The translations under genes were made by a program, and so were the position numbers. Below the pieces are notes generated by a model. That model searched no databases. It was given only the letters and a program-made list of their open reading frames with translations, and was not told the DNA's origin. This document shows, one piece after another, positions 27,757-38,332 of a stretch of DNA of 64,000 bases (its first letter is position 1; every line of letters starts with the position of its first letter). The DNA is from Dickeya dianthicola NCPPB 453 (GTDB lineage Bacteria > Pseudomonadota > Gammaproteobacteria > Enterobacterales > Enterobacteriaceae): the NCBI RefSeq assembly GCF_000365305.1, contig NZ_CM001841.1, positions 666,284-730,283 on the forward strand, given 5' to 3'.

Positions 27757-28200
27757 TTACCCCAGCGGCAGCGCCATGATAATCGCATCTTCCCGGCCGT
27801 TGGCGGTCGGGTAATAATCCCGCCGTACCGATACGTCGTTGAATCCCATGCTTTGATACAGCGCGATGGCGCGTACGTTGGAGGCGCGCACTTCCAGCCA
27901 CAGCGTCAGCATACCGCGGTGTTCCAGCTCGGCGATCAGGTGTTCCAGCAACTGACGCCCGTAGCCGTGGCGTTGATGGTCGGGGGCGACGGTGATGTTG
28001 AACAGCGTAGCTTCATCCAGTACTACCTGGGTGATGGCATACGCCACCAACTGCTGGTCGTGACACAGTTTCAGGTTGAGGTAACGCTCGCCCTGATTGC
28101 TGATGAAGGTTTTTTCGCTCCACGGGACGGTGTGGCTTACGCATTCAATTTCAAACGCCCGCGGCAGGTCAGCCGCGGTCAGGGTAGAAATCATGTTCAT
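27757..28200 (-). CDS. rimI: ribosomal protein S18 N-alpha-acetyltransferase
   Basis: GNAT enzyme acetylating the N-terminal alanine of ribosomal protein S18. 147 aa (E. coli 148). Conserved NQGERYLNLKLCHDQQLVAY, the acetyl-CoA loop DHQRHGYGRQLLEHLI, LWLEVRASNVRAIALYQSMG and YYPTANGREDAIIMALPLG. The start overlaps holD by 32 nt, as in E. coli, indicating coupled translation. Confidence 0.95.
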   Translation of the reverse strand: MNMISTLTAADLPRAFEIECVSHTVPWSEKTFISNQGERYLNLKLCHDQQLVAYAITQVVLDEATLFNITVAPDHQRHGYGRQLLEHLIAELEHRGMLTLWLEVRASNVRAIALYQSMGFNDVSVRRDYYPTANGREDAIIMALPLG

Positions 28201-28588
28201 GGTGACAAATCTGTTGCCACAGGGCGCGTTTCGCCCCGGCGTTGTGATAAAGCTCGGCCAGAGCCGGGCTGGTTAGTTGCACGCCGTCTAGCGCCAACGG
28301 GTCGGTGACGGGCGGCCCCAGCCACCAACTGTGGCAGCGGGTGTGCTCCGGCAGCATCTGTGCCTGACGCGGCGTCAGGCTGACTATCTGTTGCGAAGAG
28401 AGATTCAGGCTGCGCATCACATCCTGCAATAGCGGATCGTCGCTGGCGGGCAGCGGATCGGCGATGATCAGCAGCCGGGCGTCAGGCGGCAGGCTGACGG
28501 CGATTTCGCCTTTCAGCGCCGACGGACGACGCAAGGTCCACTGGGTGATCCCCAATTGCTGCAACAGCCAGTCCCGTCTTGATGTCAT
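28169..28588 (-). CDS. holD: DNA polymerase III psi subunit
   Basis: Psi links chi (HolC) to the clamp-loader and aids the exchange of SSB during replication. 139 aa (E. coli 137). Recognisable by the start MTSRRDWLLQQLGITQWTLR, PALKGEIAVSLP-type second strand, SWWLGPPVTDPLALDG and the ending ALWQQICHHEHDFYP. Divergent from rsmC. Confidence 0.93.
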   Translation of the reverse strand: MTSRRDWLLQQLGITQWTLRRPSALKGEIAVSLPPDARLLIIADPLPASDDPLLQDVMRSLNLSSQQIVSLTPRQAQMLPEHTRCHSWWLGPPVTDPLALDGVQLTSPALAELYHNAGAKRALWQQICHHEHDFYPDRG

Positions 28589-28681
28589 GCCTTACTCACT
28601 CTGCGCGCGATGGCGGTGCTTGATGATAGTGATGCACGATAATCTCAATGCTCGATTGTGCGGCGCTATGCTAACAAATCG

Positions 28682-28710
28682 CTGAACATGCGCCAACAAA
28701 CCACTATAAT
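28682..28710 (+). promoter_or_regulatory. putative rsmC promoter
   Basis: A perfect -10 hexamer TATAAT (28705-28710) lies 17 bases after a weak -35 CTGAAC (28682-28687), in the divergent holD-rsmC gap and 32 bases before the rsmC start. Confidence 0.4.
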
Positions 28711-28741
28711 CCTCGCTCAGTTTATTGAGGAGCCAGACCTG

Positions 28742-29770
28742 ATGTCAGCATTAACCCCCGCCAGTGAAGTGATACTGCGCCACAGTGATGAATTTGTTTC
28801 TCGCCGGGTGCTGTTCGCCGGCGATCTGCAAGATTCGCTGCCCACGCATTTTGATGCCGCCGCCGTCACCGTACACACCACGCAGTATCATCACTGGCAG
28901 CAGTTGCAGCCGGTACTGGGCGACAACGTGCATTTCTCGCTGCTGGCGCAGGCGGAAACCGTGGCTGGGTGCGACACGCTGATCTACTACTGGCCGAAAA
29001 GCAAACAGGACGCGCAGTTCCAACTGTTCAACCTGCTGTCGCTGCTGCCGGTGGGCTGCGATATTTTCGTCGTCGGCGAGAACCGCAGCGGGGTGCGCAG
29101 CGCCGAAGGCATTCTGGAGTCGATCGCCGCCATCAATAAGATCGACAGCGCCCGCCGTTGCGGCCTGTATCATGGTCGTCTGGAAACGCAGCCTACGTTT
29201 GCGCTGGAGGACTGGTGGCTGGAGTATGACGTGGATGGTGTGCCGGTACACACGCTGCCGGGCGTATTCAGCCGCGAGGGGCTGGACACCGGCAGCCAGT
29301 TGCTGCTTTCGACGCTGGAACCGCATCGCAAGGGTAAAGTGCTGGATCTCGCCAGCGGCGCCGGGGTGTTGGCGGCGGCGTTTGCTCGCCTGTCGCCGAA
29401 AATCCGCCTGACGCTAAGTGATGTCGGCGCCGCCGCGTTGGAAGCAAGCCGGGCGACGCTGGCAGCCAATGGCCTGGAAGGGCAGGTGATCGCCAGCAAC
29501 GCGTACTCGGATATTCAGGGGCGTTTTGATCTCATCATCTCCAACCCGCCGTTCCATGACGGCATGCAGACCAGTCTGCATGCGGCGGAAGTGATGATTC
29601 GCGGCGCCGCTTCTCACCTGAATCAGGACGGCGAACTGCGCATCGTCGCCAACGCCTTTCTGCCGTACCCGGCGCTGCTGGACGACACCTTCGGCAGTCA
29701 CGAGGTGATTGCCCAGACCGGTCGTTTCCGCGTGTATCGCGCCGTGCTGCGTCGTAATAAAAACCGCTAG
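28742..29770 (+). CDS. rsmC: 16S rRNA (guanine(1207)-N2)-methyltransferase
   Basis: SAM-dependent methyltransferase modifying G1207 of 16S rRNA in 30S subunits. ATG at 28742 ([18 protein letters not shown]) is preceded by GAGGAG at 28727-28732; 342 aa, as in E. coli (343). A degenerate N-terminal methyltransferase-like half is followed by the catalytic half (from about 165) with motif [16 protein letters not shown] and motif [17 protein letters not shown]. Motif I reads DLASGAG where E. coli has, as I recall, DVGCGAG, a change unlikely to abolish SAM binding. Confidence 0.95.
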   Translation: MSALTPASEVILRHSDEFVSRRVLFAGDLQDSLPTHFDAAAVTVHTTQYHHWQQLQPVLGDNVHFSLLAQAETVAGCDTLIYYWPKSKQDAQFQLFNLLSLLPVGCDIFVVGENRSGVRSAEGILESIAAINKIDSARRCGLYHGRLETQPTFALEDWWLEYDVDGVPVHTLPGVFSREGLDTGSQLLLSTLEPHRKGKVLDLASGAGVLAAAFARLSPKIRLTLSDVGAAALEASRATLAANGLEGQVIASNAYSDIQGRFDLIISNPPFHDGMQTSLHAAEVMIRGAASHLNQDGELRIVANAFLPYPALLDDTFGSHEVIAQTGRFRVYRAVLRRNKNR

Positions 29771-29810
29771 CACTCGCTGCCCGGCGTTCCTGCCGGGCGC
29801 GGTGCAACGT

Positions 29811-30806
<996 letters not shown>

Positions 30807-30920
30807 GTTCATTGCTCCGTGTTGTTCGCTTCGTTTATGCAGTGTGGTTGTTTGAGCCAAAAAGATAAATTCGCAGTTTTATGCAACACTGTTTGTAAAA
30901 TACGAACAATGGAGCCGATG

Positions 30921-31823
30921 ATGGATCAGGTTCAGGCTATGCGGGTGTTTGTGCGCATTGTGGAGGCGGAGAGTTTCAGCCGGGCGGCGGAAAAGCTGGG
31001 GCTGCCGCGCGCCACTGTCAGCCAGACGCTGAAACGACTGGAGCTGCGGCTGGGGGTTCGTCTGCTGCAACGCACTACCCGCCAGGTGCAGGTGACGGAC
31101 GAAGGCTTGTTGTACTATCAGCGCTGTGTGCAGTTGCTGGCGGAAATTGAGGAAACGGACGCGCTGTTTTCCCATCAGCGTCAGCAGCCCAGCGGGCGGG
31201 TGCGAATTGACATGCCGCATTCGCTGGCCCGGCAAGTGGTGATCCCGTCATTGCCCGTGTTTTACCGCCGTTATCCGCAGATTTCGCTGATGCTGAGCAC
31301 CAACGATGCCGCGATTAATGTGGTGCGCGAAGGCGTGGACTGCGTGCTGCGTGCCTGGCAGGTGGATGATGATTCGTTGGTAGCGCGTTCGCTGCCGCCG
31401 TTGTCGCAGGTTACTTGCGCTTCGGCCGCCTACTGCGCGGAATTTGGCGTACCTGACTCGCTGGAAGCGCTGACCTCGCACCGGATGGTGAGCTATTTTT
31501 CGCTGCGCACATCGCAGCGCTACCCGCTGGAGTTTATGCAACAGGGGCACGTTATCACCCGTTCGCTGCCAAGTCTGGTGGAAATCAACGGCACCGATGC
31601 CTATATCGCCGCCTGTCAGGCCGGAATGGGCATCATTCAGGCGCCTCGCTACGGTCTGGCGCCATTGCTGGCGAGCGGCGAGCTGGTGGAGATCCTGCCG
31701 CAGTTGCCGCCGCCCGATATGCCGCTGTATGTGATGTATCCCTCCGGGCGATTTCTGGCGCCGCGTATTCGGGTGGTTATCGAGTGGCTGGCGCAATGCT
31801 TCCATCAGGCGCCGTTTGTCTGA
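30921..31823 (+). CDS. LysR-family transcriptional regulator, divergent from the aldo/keto reductase
   Basis: DNA-binding regulator: winged HTH in residues 1-60 (FVRIVEAESFSRAAEKLGLP, ATVSQTLKRLELRLGVRLLQ), effector domain about 90-290. 300 aa from the ATG at 30921, six bases after GGAG (30911-30914). The frame is open far upstream through the reductase gene, but those residues are antisense to it and not LysR-like. Most similar in style to the CrgA/AaeR group that regulates adjacent oxidoreductase genes. The 114-base divergent gap should hold its operator. Confidence 0.9.
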   Translation: MDQVQAMRVFVRIVEAESFSRAAEKLGLPRATVSQTLKRLELRLGVRLLQRTTRQVQVTDEGLLYYQRCVQLLAEIEETDALFSHQRQQPSGRVRIDMPHSLARQVVIPSLPVFYRRYPQISLMLSTNDAAINVVREGVDCVLRAWQVDDDSLVARSLPPLSQVTCASAAYCAEFGVPDSLEALTSHRMVSYFSLRTSQRYPLEFMQQGHVITRSLPSLVEINGTDAYIAACQAGMGIIQAPRYGLAPLLASGELVEILPQLPPPDMPLYVMYPSGRFLAPRIRVVIEWLAQCFHQAPFV

Positions 31824-31868
31824 GTGTTGTTTTTTACGGCAAATGCCGCGGCGCGATGGAAATAATGA

Positions 31869-31896
31869 TTGACGTCGGTGCGAAAATCTCTAGAAT
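31869..31896 (+). promoter_or_regulatory. promoter of the tRNA-Leu operon
   Basis: TTGACG (-35, 31869-31874) and TAGAAT (-10, 31891-31896) with 16-bp spacing, followed by a GC-rich discriminator (GCGCCTCC), as usual for stringently controlled stable-RNA promoters. The first tRNA begins 43 bases after the -10. Confidence 0.75.
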
Positions 31897-31939
31897 GCGC
31901 CTCCGTGGTGACATTATGTGACGTAATGTTGCGTGGTTT

Positions 31940-32025
31940 GCGAAGGTGGCGGAATTGGTAGACGCGCTAGCTTCAGGTGTTAGTGTCCTTCGGACGTGAG
32001 GGTTCAAGTCCCTCTCTTCGCACCA
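31940..32025 (+). tRNA. tRNA-Leu(CAG), copy 1
   Basis: Class II tRNA with long variable arm, encoded CCA end, anticodon CAG in the loop CTTCAGGTG. Acceptor GCGAAGG pairs with TCTTCGC. Matches the E. coli leuPQV type. Confidence 0.97.
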
Positions 32026-32056
32026 ATTCACCACAGATTTGTATTTCACAGTACCT

Positions 32057-32142
32057 GCGAAGGTGGCGGAATTGGTAGACGCGCTAGCTTCAGGTGTTAG
32101 TGTCCTTCGGACGTGAGGGTTCAAGTCCCTCTCTTCGCACCA
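32057..32142 (+). tRNA. tRNA-Leu(CAG), copy 2
   Basis: Identical to copy 1 over its whole length, 31 bases downstream and likely in the same transcript. Confidence 0.97.
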
Positions 32143-32203
32143 CTGGGATACAAATCAAAACCTTGCAGTACCGAATATTGCAGTACCAAACGTAGTACAC
32201 AGT

Positions 32204-32289
32204 GCGAAGGTGGCGGAATTGGTAGACGCGCTAGCTTCAGGTGTTAGTGTCCTTCGGACGTGAGGGTTCAAGTCCCTCTCTTCGCACCA
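32204..32289 (+). tRNA. tRNA-Leu(CAG), copy 3
   Basis: Identical to copies 1 and 2, after a 61-base spacer. No strong hairpin terminator follows, only a T-rich stretch near 32310. Confidence 0.97.
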
Positions 32290-32345
32290 CTCGCTTCTTC
32301 CTCTCTATTTTTTTCCAGCACCGCAGTTCTTCTCATTGATAAAAG

Positions 32346-32388
32346 CAACAGCCTGCTTCTTTCATAAAATCAACAGTCTGCTTCTTTC
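32346..32388. repeat. 18-bp direct repeat after the tRNA-Leu cluster
   Basis: CAACAGCCTGCTTCTTTC (32346-32363) and CAACAGTCTGCTTCTTTC (32371-32388), one mismatch, 25-base period. No function assigned. Confidence 0.6.
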
Positions 32389-32425
32389 CCCTGTTTTTGT
32401 GCGTGATGCCCGTTCAGGGTCGGCG

Positions 32426-32710
32426 TTACCATCCCTTTAGCGTGAGCGACAGCGCCGCCAGGCCGCCTGCCAGTGCAATGCAGGATGGCAGCAGCAGATA
32501 GTGACGCATACGGCGATGAAACAGCATGCTCAACGTGATCAGCATCGCCAGCGCGCAGATGTACTTCAGATGGGTCAGGCTTAATTCCGGCAGGGCCAAC
32601 AACGGCATCAGCGCCGCTGGCAGCAATATGCCCCAGGCGCTGGACAGGCGTTTGCCAAAATACCAACTTATTCCCCATAGCCCGCAGGCGGCGATCATGG
32701 CGGTCAGCAT
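32426..32710 (-). CDS. DUF1435 family small membrane protein (YjjZ-like)
   Basis: 94 aa with about three hydrophobic segments (MLTAMIAACGLWGISWYFGK, AWGILLPAALMPLLALPEL, YICALAMLITLSMLF) and the ending SCIALAGGLAALSLTLKGW. Matches my memory of the DUF1435/YjjZ family, whose E. coli member lies near leuQPV and rsmC, as here. GAGG lies five bases before the ATG at 32710. A strong Fur-box match sits 17 bases upstream, so iron-responsive expression is likely; molecular function unknown. Confidence 0.65.
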   Translation of the reverse strand: MLTAMIAACGLWGISWYFGKRLSSAWGILLPAALMPLLALPELSLTHLKYICALAMLITLSMLFHRRMRHYLLLPSCIALAGGLAALSLTLKGW

Positions 32711-32726
32711 TGCAGCCTCTTTTATT

Positions 32727-32745
32727 GATAATGATAACTAATATC
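32727..32745 (-). promoter_or_regulatory. Fur box upstream of the DUF1435 gene
   Basis: GATAATGATAACTAATATC matches the 19-bp Fur consensus GATAATGATAATCATTATC at 16 positions, with an intact first 11 bases. It lies just upstream of the DUF1435 start, where repressor binding would block transcription under iron sufficiency. Confidence 0.65.
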
Positions 32746-32836
32746 ATATATCAGATTCGCTGCTATACAACCGGTGACGCGTGATTTTTGTATCACCTGC
32801 CGTTTGGCGACGGCAGGTTTTTATGCCCGCAGAGGG

Positions 32837-33730
32837 TCAGGTGCGGCGCAGATAGTCGCGTACCAGCTGCAACATGTTCAACAGCGTGGCGGAGCGATCA
32901 TGTTTGCGCCAGATAACGGCAATCTGCGTGGTGAGGTGCGGCGTGTTGGTGTCGTGATAGGTCACATTGCCGGTCTGGATGCTGGCCAGCGATTCGGGAA
33001 CAAAGGTCACGCCAAAACCGGACGCCACCATGCTGATGGTGGCGGTGATATGCGGCGCCAGCGGGTTGATTTTGGGCTGGTAGCCCGACAGGTAGCAGGC
33101 GCGGACAATCAGGTCGTGCAGGCTGGGGCAGAGTTCGCGCGGGAAAATGATCAGCGGCTCATGCCGCAACTGCTCCAGATTGATTCGCGTTTGATCGCCG
33201 AACGGGTGGTTTTCCGGCAGCACCAGCCGCATCGGCTCGTCCGCCAGTAATTCGCCTTCAAATTCCTCGCCGATATCGCCTGGCAGGCGCACAAACGCAA
33301 TGTCAGTGGTGCGGTTGCGCAGGCTCTCCAGAATCTCATGAATATGTTCTTCCCGCGGTTGCAGCCGGACGCTGGGATAATGCTGCCGGTAGCGGCGCAA
33401 CAGCGTTAGCACCGCGGGGTGAAATGTCACCGCGCAGGAGAAGCCGACGTTGATCGCGCCGCTCTCCCCGCGGGCGATGCTGCGCACTCTCTCCACGGCC
33501 GAATCAGTCAGTTCCAGAATATGGCTGGCGTCCTGATACAGCGCTTCGCCGGCTTCCGTCATCTCCACGCCACGGGTCAGCCGCTTGAACAGCGGCGTGC
33601 CGATTTCCCGCTCAAGTTTTTGAATCTGCTGGCTTAACGGTGGCTGTGATATGCCGAGGCTTTCCGCCGCGCGGGTGAAATGCCGGGTTGAGGCCACTGC
33701 GACAAAATAGCGCAGGTAACGTAATTCCAT
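32837..33730 (-). CDS. budR: LysR-family regulator of the acetoin operon (BudR/AlsR-like)
   Basis: 297 aa from the ATG at 33730 (MELRYLRYFVAVASTRHFT), which has GGAG nine bases upstream. HTH in residues 1-60 (RAAESLGISQPPLSQQIQKL), effector domain after about 90. In Klebsiella and Bacillus the homologous regulator next to the bud/als genes activates acetoin synthesis in response to acetate and low pH. The assignment to bud rests on the divergent position, 117 bases from budA. Confidence 0.82.
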   Translation of the reverse strand: MELRYLRYFVAVASTRHFTRAAESLGISQPPLSQQIQKLEREIGTPLFKRLTRGVEMTEAGEALYQDASHILELTDSAVERVRSIARGESGAINVGFSCAVTFHPAVLTLLRRYRQHYPSVRLQPREEHIHEILESLRNRTTDIAFVRLPGDIGEEFEGELLADEPMRLVLPENHPFGDQTRINLEQLRHEPLIIFPRELCPSLHDLIVRACYLSGYQPKINPLAPHITATISMVASGFGVTFVPESLASIQTGNVTYHDTNTPHLTTQIAVIWRKHDRSATLLNMLQLVRDYLRRT

Positions 33731-33847
33731 ATATTTTCGATCTCCAAACGGCCACATTTCTGTATTGGAACTTTGGTGTGACGACGGTCAATATTCAAGT
33801 GAAACATTAAATAAATTTAAGTTGATCATCGTCAGAAGGGAATGGAT

Positions 33848-34630
33848 ATGAAAGATGTTAACTGCGTCGACCCCTGTGTCAGGGAACTGACCAGCTTTGC
33901 ACTTCATCATCAGAAACAGCATCCGGAGTGCGTTATTTATCAAACATCATTAATGAGTGGGCTTATTAATGGCGTTTATGAAGGTAACATTACTATGGAG
34001 GAACTTCTGAAACATGGCGATTTTGGATTAGGGACGTTTAATGATCTTGACGGTGAACTGGTGGCGCTTAACAGCCGCATCTTCCAGCTCCGTGAAGATG
34101 GCAGCGCGCGTGCAGCGCTGCCGTATCAGAAAACACCCTTCGCGGTAATGACCTTTTTCCGGCCGACGGAGCAGATCCGTTTCGGACAGGCCGCCAGCCG
34201 CGAAACGATTCATCAGCGCATTAATGACTTGATTGCAACAGACAATCTGTTTTGTGCCCTGCGGATAGATGGCCGCTTTAGCCACGTTGAAACCCGTACG
34301 GTACCTCGCCAGGAACGCCCTTATAAACCGATGTTGGAAGCGATTGCCCAACAGCCCACGTTCCATTTCGAACAGTGTCAGGGCAGCGTTGTCGGTTTCC
34401 GTAGTCCTGCCTATGTTCAGGGGATTAATGTTGCGGGTTATCACGAGCATTTCATCACTGATGACCGCAAAGGCGGCGGGCATATCCTTGATTATCGACT
34501 GGAAGAAGGCGTACTGACCTTTGGCTCAATCGCCAAACTGGTCATCGACCTTCCCCGCGACAGGGATTTCCTGAAAGCCAATTTATCCCCTGAAGATCTC
34601 GATAGCGTTATTCACTCCGTGGAGAGCTGA
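33848..34630 (+). CDS. budA: alpha-acetolactate decarboxylase
   Basis: Converts (S)-2-acetolactate to acetoin, second step of the acetoin/2,3-butanediol overflow pathway. Conserved YQTSLMSGLINGVYEGN, KHGDFGLGTFNDLDGELVAL and the zinc-ligand region VAGYHEHFITDDRKGGGHIL with its histidines. About 260 aa. Two in-frame ATGs (33842 and 33848); I prefer 33848 because the GAAGGG ribosome binding site is then eight bases away. Followed after 61 bases by budB; no butanediol dehydrogenase gene is adjacent. Confidence 0.95.
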   Translation: MKDVNCVDPCVRELTSFALHHQKQHPECVIYQTSLMSGLINGVYEGNITMEELLKHGDFGLGTFNDLDGELVALNSRIFQLREDGSARAALPYQKTPFAVMTFFRPTEQIRFGQAASRETIHQRINDLIATDNLFCALRIDGRFSHVETRTVPRQERPYKPMLEAIAQQPTFHFEQCQGSVVGFRSPAYVQGINVAGYHEHFITDDRKGGGHILDYRLEEGVLTFGSIAKLVIDLPRDRDFLKANLSPEDLDSVIHSVES

Positions 34631-34691
34631 GGCGTCGAGCAGGTACTGAAAGCAAAAGCACAAGCATACTGTTATGCAGAGGATAAATATT

Positions 34692-36371
34692 ATGGAAAAT
34701 ATGGATGGTCAACAGCATTGGTCTAGCGGTGCGGAGCTGATCGTAAAACATCTTGAGCAGCAAGGCGTCAACTATGTCTTCGGCATTCCTGGTGCAAAAG
34801 TCGATCGCGTGTTTGATTCGTTGGTGGATTCGCCAATCCAGACCATTCCTGTGCGCCATGAGGCCAATGGCGCCTTTATGGCGGCCGCAGTCGGCCGTCT
34901 TACCGGCAAGGCCGGCGTGACGCTGGTGACGTCGGGGCCCGGTTGTTCGAATCTGGTGACCGGGCTGGCTACCGCGACGGCGGAAGGTGACCCGATGGTG
35001 GCGCTGGGGGGCGCGGTCAAACGCGCCGACCGCCTGAAGCTGACCCATCAGAGCCTGGATACCGTTAGCTTGTTCCAGCCGGTGACCAAATACAGTGCTG
35101 AAATCACGGTGTCGTCCGCCATTTCAGAAGTAATGGCTAACGCCTTTCGCGCCGCTGAATTTGGCCGGCCGGGCGCGGCGTTTATCAGCCTGCCGGAAGA
35201 TATTGTTAATGAACCGGTAGACAGTCCGATTCTGGCTCGAACCACGCTGCCAACCCTTAACAGCGCGCCGCATACGGATGTTGAACGGGTGGCCGGGCTG
35301 ATAAAGAAAGCCAAAAATCCGATCCTGTTGCTGGGGCTGATGGCCAGCCAGCCGAAAAACGCCGAGGCGCTGCGCCGCTTGCTGCATCACAGCCGCCTGC
35401 CGGTGACCAGTACCTATCAGGCCGCCGGGGTGATTGATCAGCAGCATTTTGACCATTTTGCCGGACGAGTAGGGCTGTTTAACAATCAGGCCGGCGACAA
35501 GCTGCTACAGCAGGCCGACCTCATCGTCACGGTCGGGTACAGCCCGGTGGAGTATGCGCCGGCGCTGTGGAATTCGGGTCATGCCACGCTGGTTCACATT
35601 GATGTGCTGCCCGCCGAAGTGGAAAACGCCTACCGCCCGGATGTGGAACTGGTGGGCGATATCAGCATCACTATTGATATGCTCAATGAGCAACTGAGTT
35701 CGCCGATCGTGCTGTCGCCCCAGTCGGCGGCGATTCTGGAAGAGCGCAGTCAACTGCGCCATCAACTGGCGACCCGCGCCATTAATATGGACGGCTTCGC
35801 CATCCATCCGCTACGGCTGGTGCGGGTGATGCAGGATCTGGTCAATAAAGACGTTACCCTGTGCGTGGATATGGGCAGTTTCCATATCTGGCTGGCGCGG
35901 TATCTCTACAGTTTCCGCGCCCGTCAGGTGCTGATGACCAACGGCCAACAGACTATGGGAGTGGCGCTGCCGTGGGCGATCGCCGCTGCGCTGGTGAATC
36001 CGAAACAGAAAGTGGTGTCGGTGTCCGGAGACGGCGGTTTCATGCAGTCCAGCATGGAGCTGGAAACCGCGGTGCGGCTGAAATCCAACATTCTGCACAT
36101 CATCTGGGTGGATAACGCCTACAACATGGTGGAAATTCAGGAAGAGAAAAAATATCACCGCGCTTCCGGCGTCAAATTCGGGCCGATTGACTTCAAAGCC
36201 TACGCGGAAGCCTTCGGCGCCAAAGGTTTTGCCGTGGAGTCCGCTGCTGAACTGGTGCCGAAACTCTGGCAGGCGATGGATGTGGACGGCCCGGCGGTGA
36301 TCGCCATTCCGGTGGATTACTCCGACAACCATTACCTGATGGAGAACGTGAATATCAGCCAGCTGATCTGA
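34692..36371 (+). CDS. budB: catabolic acetolactate synthase
   Basis: Thiamine-diphosphate enzyme condensing two pyruvates to acetolactate for acetoin formation; FAD-independent, unlike the anabolic enzymes. ATG at 34692 ([20 protein letters not shown]) with AGAGG nine bases upstream gives 559 aa, the Klebsiella BudB length. Domains: PYR ([15 protein letters not shown] with the catalytic Glu in [15 protein letters not shown]), central domain, PP domain with the ThDP motif [20 protein letters not shown] and its asparagine in VDNAYNM. Confidence 0.96.
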   Translation: MENMDGQQHWSSGAELIVKHLEQQGVNYVFGIPGAKVDRVFDSLVDSPIQTIPVRHEANGAFMAAAVGRLTGKAGVTLVTSGPGCSNLVTGLATATAEGDPMVALGGAVKRADRLKLTHQSLDTVSLFQPVTKYSAEITVSSAISEVMANAFRAAEFGRPGAAFISLPEDIVNEPVDSPILARTTLPTLNSAPHTDVERVAGLIKKAKNPILLLGLMASQPKNAEALRRLLHHSRLPVTSTYQAAGVIDQQHFDHFAGRVGLFNNQAGDKLLQQADLIVTVGYSPVEYAPALWNSGHATLVHIDVLPAEVENAYRPDVELVGDISITIDMLNEQLSSPIVLSPQSAAILEERSQLRHQLATRAINMDGFAIHPLRLVRVMQDLVNKDVTLCVDMGSFHIWLARYLYSFRARQVLMTNGQQTMGVALPWAIAAALVNPKQKVVSVSGDGGFMQSSMELETAVRLKSNILHIIWVDNAYNMVEIQEEKKYHRASGVKFGPIDFKAYAEAFGAKGFAVESAAELVPKLWQAMDVDGPAVIAIPVDYSDNHYLMENVNISQLI

Positions 36372-37200
36372 GCATAATACGCTCGGTTCAGCGGCTATGT
36401 CCTACCTGCTGCAAGACTTTGCAGCCTTTTGAGCCGTGTTCGCCTGTGACGACTATTTCATCGTAAACGCGGTCCGGCGCATGCTGGATATTTCGTCACA
36501 GGCACCTGTTGCTCCACGCGTCCTGAAGCCCCGACGACATGGGGGCTTGGCTTGTTCTGTCGCGCATCGTGCGCGGCAGAATAAACGGCCCAATCATTGG
36601 CAGGACGCGCGTTTTTTATTACTTCCCGTCACGCATGGCACATCGCCTTATCAATAGACCGGTTATCAGCAGATCGGTTATCAACAGATCGATTAATACA
36701 ACGCTGCAATCTCCTTCACGCTGGCCGGGCACGGAATTTTTCACCGGTGTATTGCGCGTTCCTGGCCATCCGCGGCGTCACATTGTCGCTGGCGGGAAGA
36801 TGTCCACGACGGCGATCACTGAGTCAACCGGTGAGGGTGGTGGAAGGCTGGCGTCGCTTTACCTGAAATAATCTAATTTTGGTTTTTTTTCGCATTACTT
36901 AATCTAATTTAATTTGTGGTCATTACTTCTGACATTGAACCAGAAAATCAAGTTTTAATAATTCATAGTGTTGGTTTTATTTTTTAATTTGGTGTTAAGT
37001 TTTAATTATATAATCTTTTTCAGATTTATATCCTGATGGGGTGATTGAGTAATTCAATGCTGGTCTGGCTTTTTATATAGATAAACTTATGGTTGTGGGA
37101 GTGGTGGAACGCGCGCTTCGGTGGTAAGTTCTGGGGCAGGATAAACGTTTGCGTCGTGGGGCCTGGCGTCACAACGCGCGGCTAACGTAGAGAGAAAAGA
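36372..37200 (+). promoter_or_regulatory. 829-base gap between budB and gcvT: gcv control region, no gene supported
   Basis: No convincing gene. The first part is GC-rich with a weak stem AAGCCCC/GGGGCTT (36526-36548) that could end bud transcription, and a 15-bp tandem repeat (CGGTTATCAGCAGAT then CGGTTATCAACAGAT, 36660-36689). From 36870 it is very AT-rich. Two copies of AATCTAATTT (CTAAT cores at 36873-36877 and 36904-36908, 31 bases apart) match the CTAAT core known for GcvA sites upstream of gcvT, and the A/T-rich tract fits Lrp binding. I saw no glycine riboswitch. GAGAG precedes the gcvT ATG. Confidence 0.45.
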
Positions 37201-38301
37201 ATGGCAAACCACACCCCGTTGTATGAACAGCATCTGGCCGACGGCGCCAAAATGGTGGACTTTCATGGTTGGATGATGCCGCTGCACTACGGCTCCCAGT
37301 TGGACGAACATCACATTGTCCGTAACAGCGCCGGCATGTTTGATGTGTCGCACATGACCATCGTGGATTTGCGCGGCGTCCGCGTGCGTGAATTTTTGCG
37401 TTATCTGCTGGCGAATGACGTCGCCAAACTCACCCAGCCCGGCAAAGCGCTCTATACCGCCATGCTGACGCCGTCCGCCGGCGTGATAGACGATCTGATC
37501 GTCTATTTCCAAACCGAAGACTATTTCCGGCTGGTGGTGAACTCCGCCACCCGCGAGAAGGATCTGGCCTGGATCACCGAACACGCCAAACCGTTTATGG
37601 TGGCGATTACCGAGCGCGAGGACCTGTCGTTGATCGCGGTGCAAGGACCTTTGGCGCAGGAAAAAGTGCGCAGCCTGCTGAACGACGCCCAGCGCGAACA
37701 GGTGGCCGGCATGAAACCGTTCTTTGGCGTGCAGGCGGGCGACCTCTTTATCGCCACCACTGGCTATACTGGCGAAGCAGGCTATGAAATTGCGTTGCCG
37801 CAGGAACAGGCGGTCGGCTTCTGGCAACAGCTGCTGGCGGCCGGCGTCAAACCTTGCGGGCTGGGCGCACGCGACACGCTGCGTCTGGAAGCGGGCATGA
37901 ACCTGTACGGTCAGGACATGGATGAATCGGTTTCTCCGCTGGCGGCCAACATGGGTTGGACCATCGTCTGGCAGCCGGAAGACCGTCAGTTCATCGGCCG
38001 CGAGGCGCTGGAACGCCAGCAGGCGGAAGGCACTGAACAACTGGTCGGCCTGATGATGACCGAAAAAGGCGTGCTGCGTCACGGTCAGCCGGTCCGCTTT
38101 ACCGATAATCATGGCGTTATGCAGGAAGGGGTGATCACCAGCGGGTCATTTTCGCCCACGCTGGGCGTCAGCATTGCGCTGGCCCGTGTTCCCGCCGGTA
38201 TCGGCGAACAGGCTATTGTGCAGATTCGTAATCGCGAAATGCCGGTGCATGTGACCAAACCCAATTTCGTCCGCACCGGTAAGGCGTTGGTTCAGTGTTA
38301 A
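37201..38301 (+). CDS. gcvT: glycine cleavage system T protein (aminomethyltransferase)
   Basis: Transfers the methylene group from the aminomethyl-lipoyl arm of GcvH to tetrahydrofolate, releasing ammonia. 366 aa (E. coli 364). Conserved [33 protein letters not shown], the folate-site aspartate region [13 protein letters not shown] and [18 protein letters not shown]. First gene of gcvTHP. Confidence 0.97.
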   Translation: MANHTPLYEQHLADGAKMVDFHGWMMPLHYGSQLDEHHIVRNSAGMFDVSHMTIVDLRGVRVREFLRYLLANDVAKLTQPGKALYTAMLTPSAGVIDDLIVYFQTEDYFRLVVNSATREKDLAWITEHAKPFMVAITEREDLSLIAVQGPLAQEKVRSLLNDAQREQVAGMKPFFGVQAGDLFIATTGYTGEAGYEIALPQEQAVGFWQQLLAAGVKPCGLGARDTLRLEAGMNLYGQDMDESVSPLAANMGWTIVWQPEDRQFIGREALERQQAEGTEQLVGLMMTEKGVLRHGQPVRFTDNHGVMQEGVITSGSFSPTLGVSIALARVPAGIGEQAIVQIRNREMPVHVTKPNFVRTGKALVQC

Positions 38302-38332
38302 TTTTTGGCGTTAATGGAAGGAGAAGGTGGCA

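Noticed and set aside
31940..32289. The three near-identical 86-bp units as a repeat array or CRISPR
   Set aside because: Each folds as a complete tRNA-Leu with CCA end; the spacers are ordinary intergenic DNA.
36436..36871. Short plus frames in the budB-gcvT gap
   Set aside because: No ribosome binding sites, no recognisable protein features, and overlap in different frames.
36870..37200. Glycine riboswitch before gcvT
   Set aside because: No tandem aptamer-like conserved cores were seen; the region is plain A/T-rich DNA with CTAAT boxes, as expected for GcvA/Lrp control.
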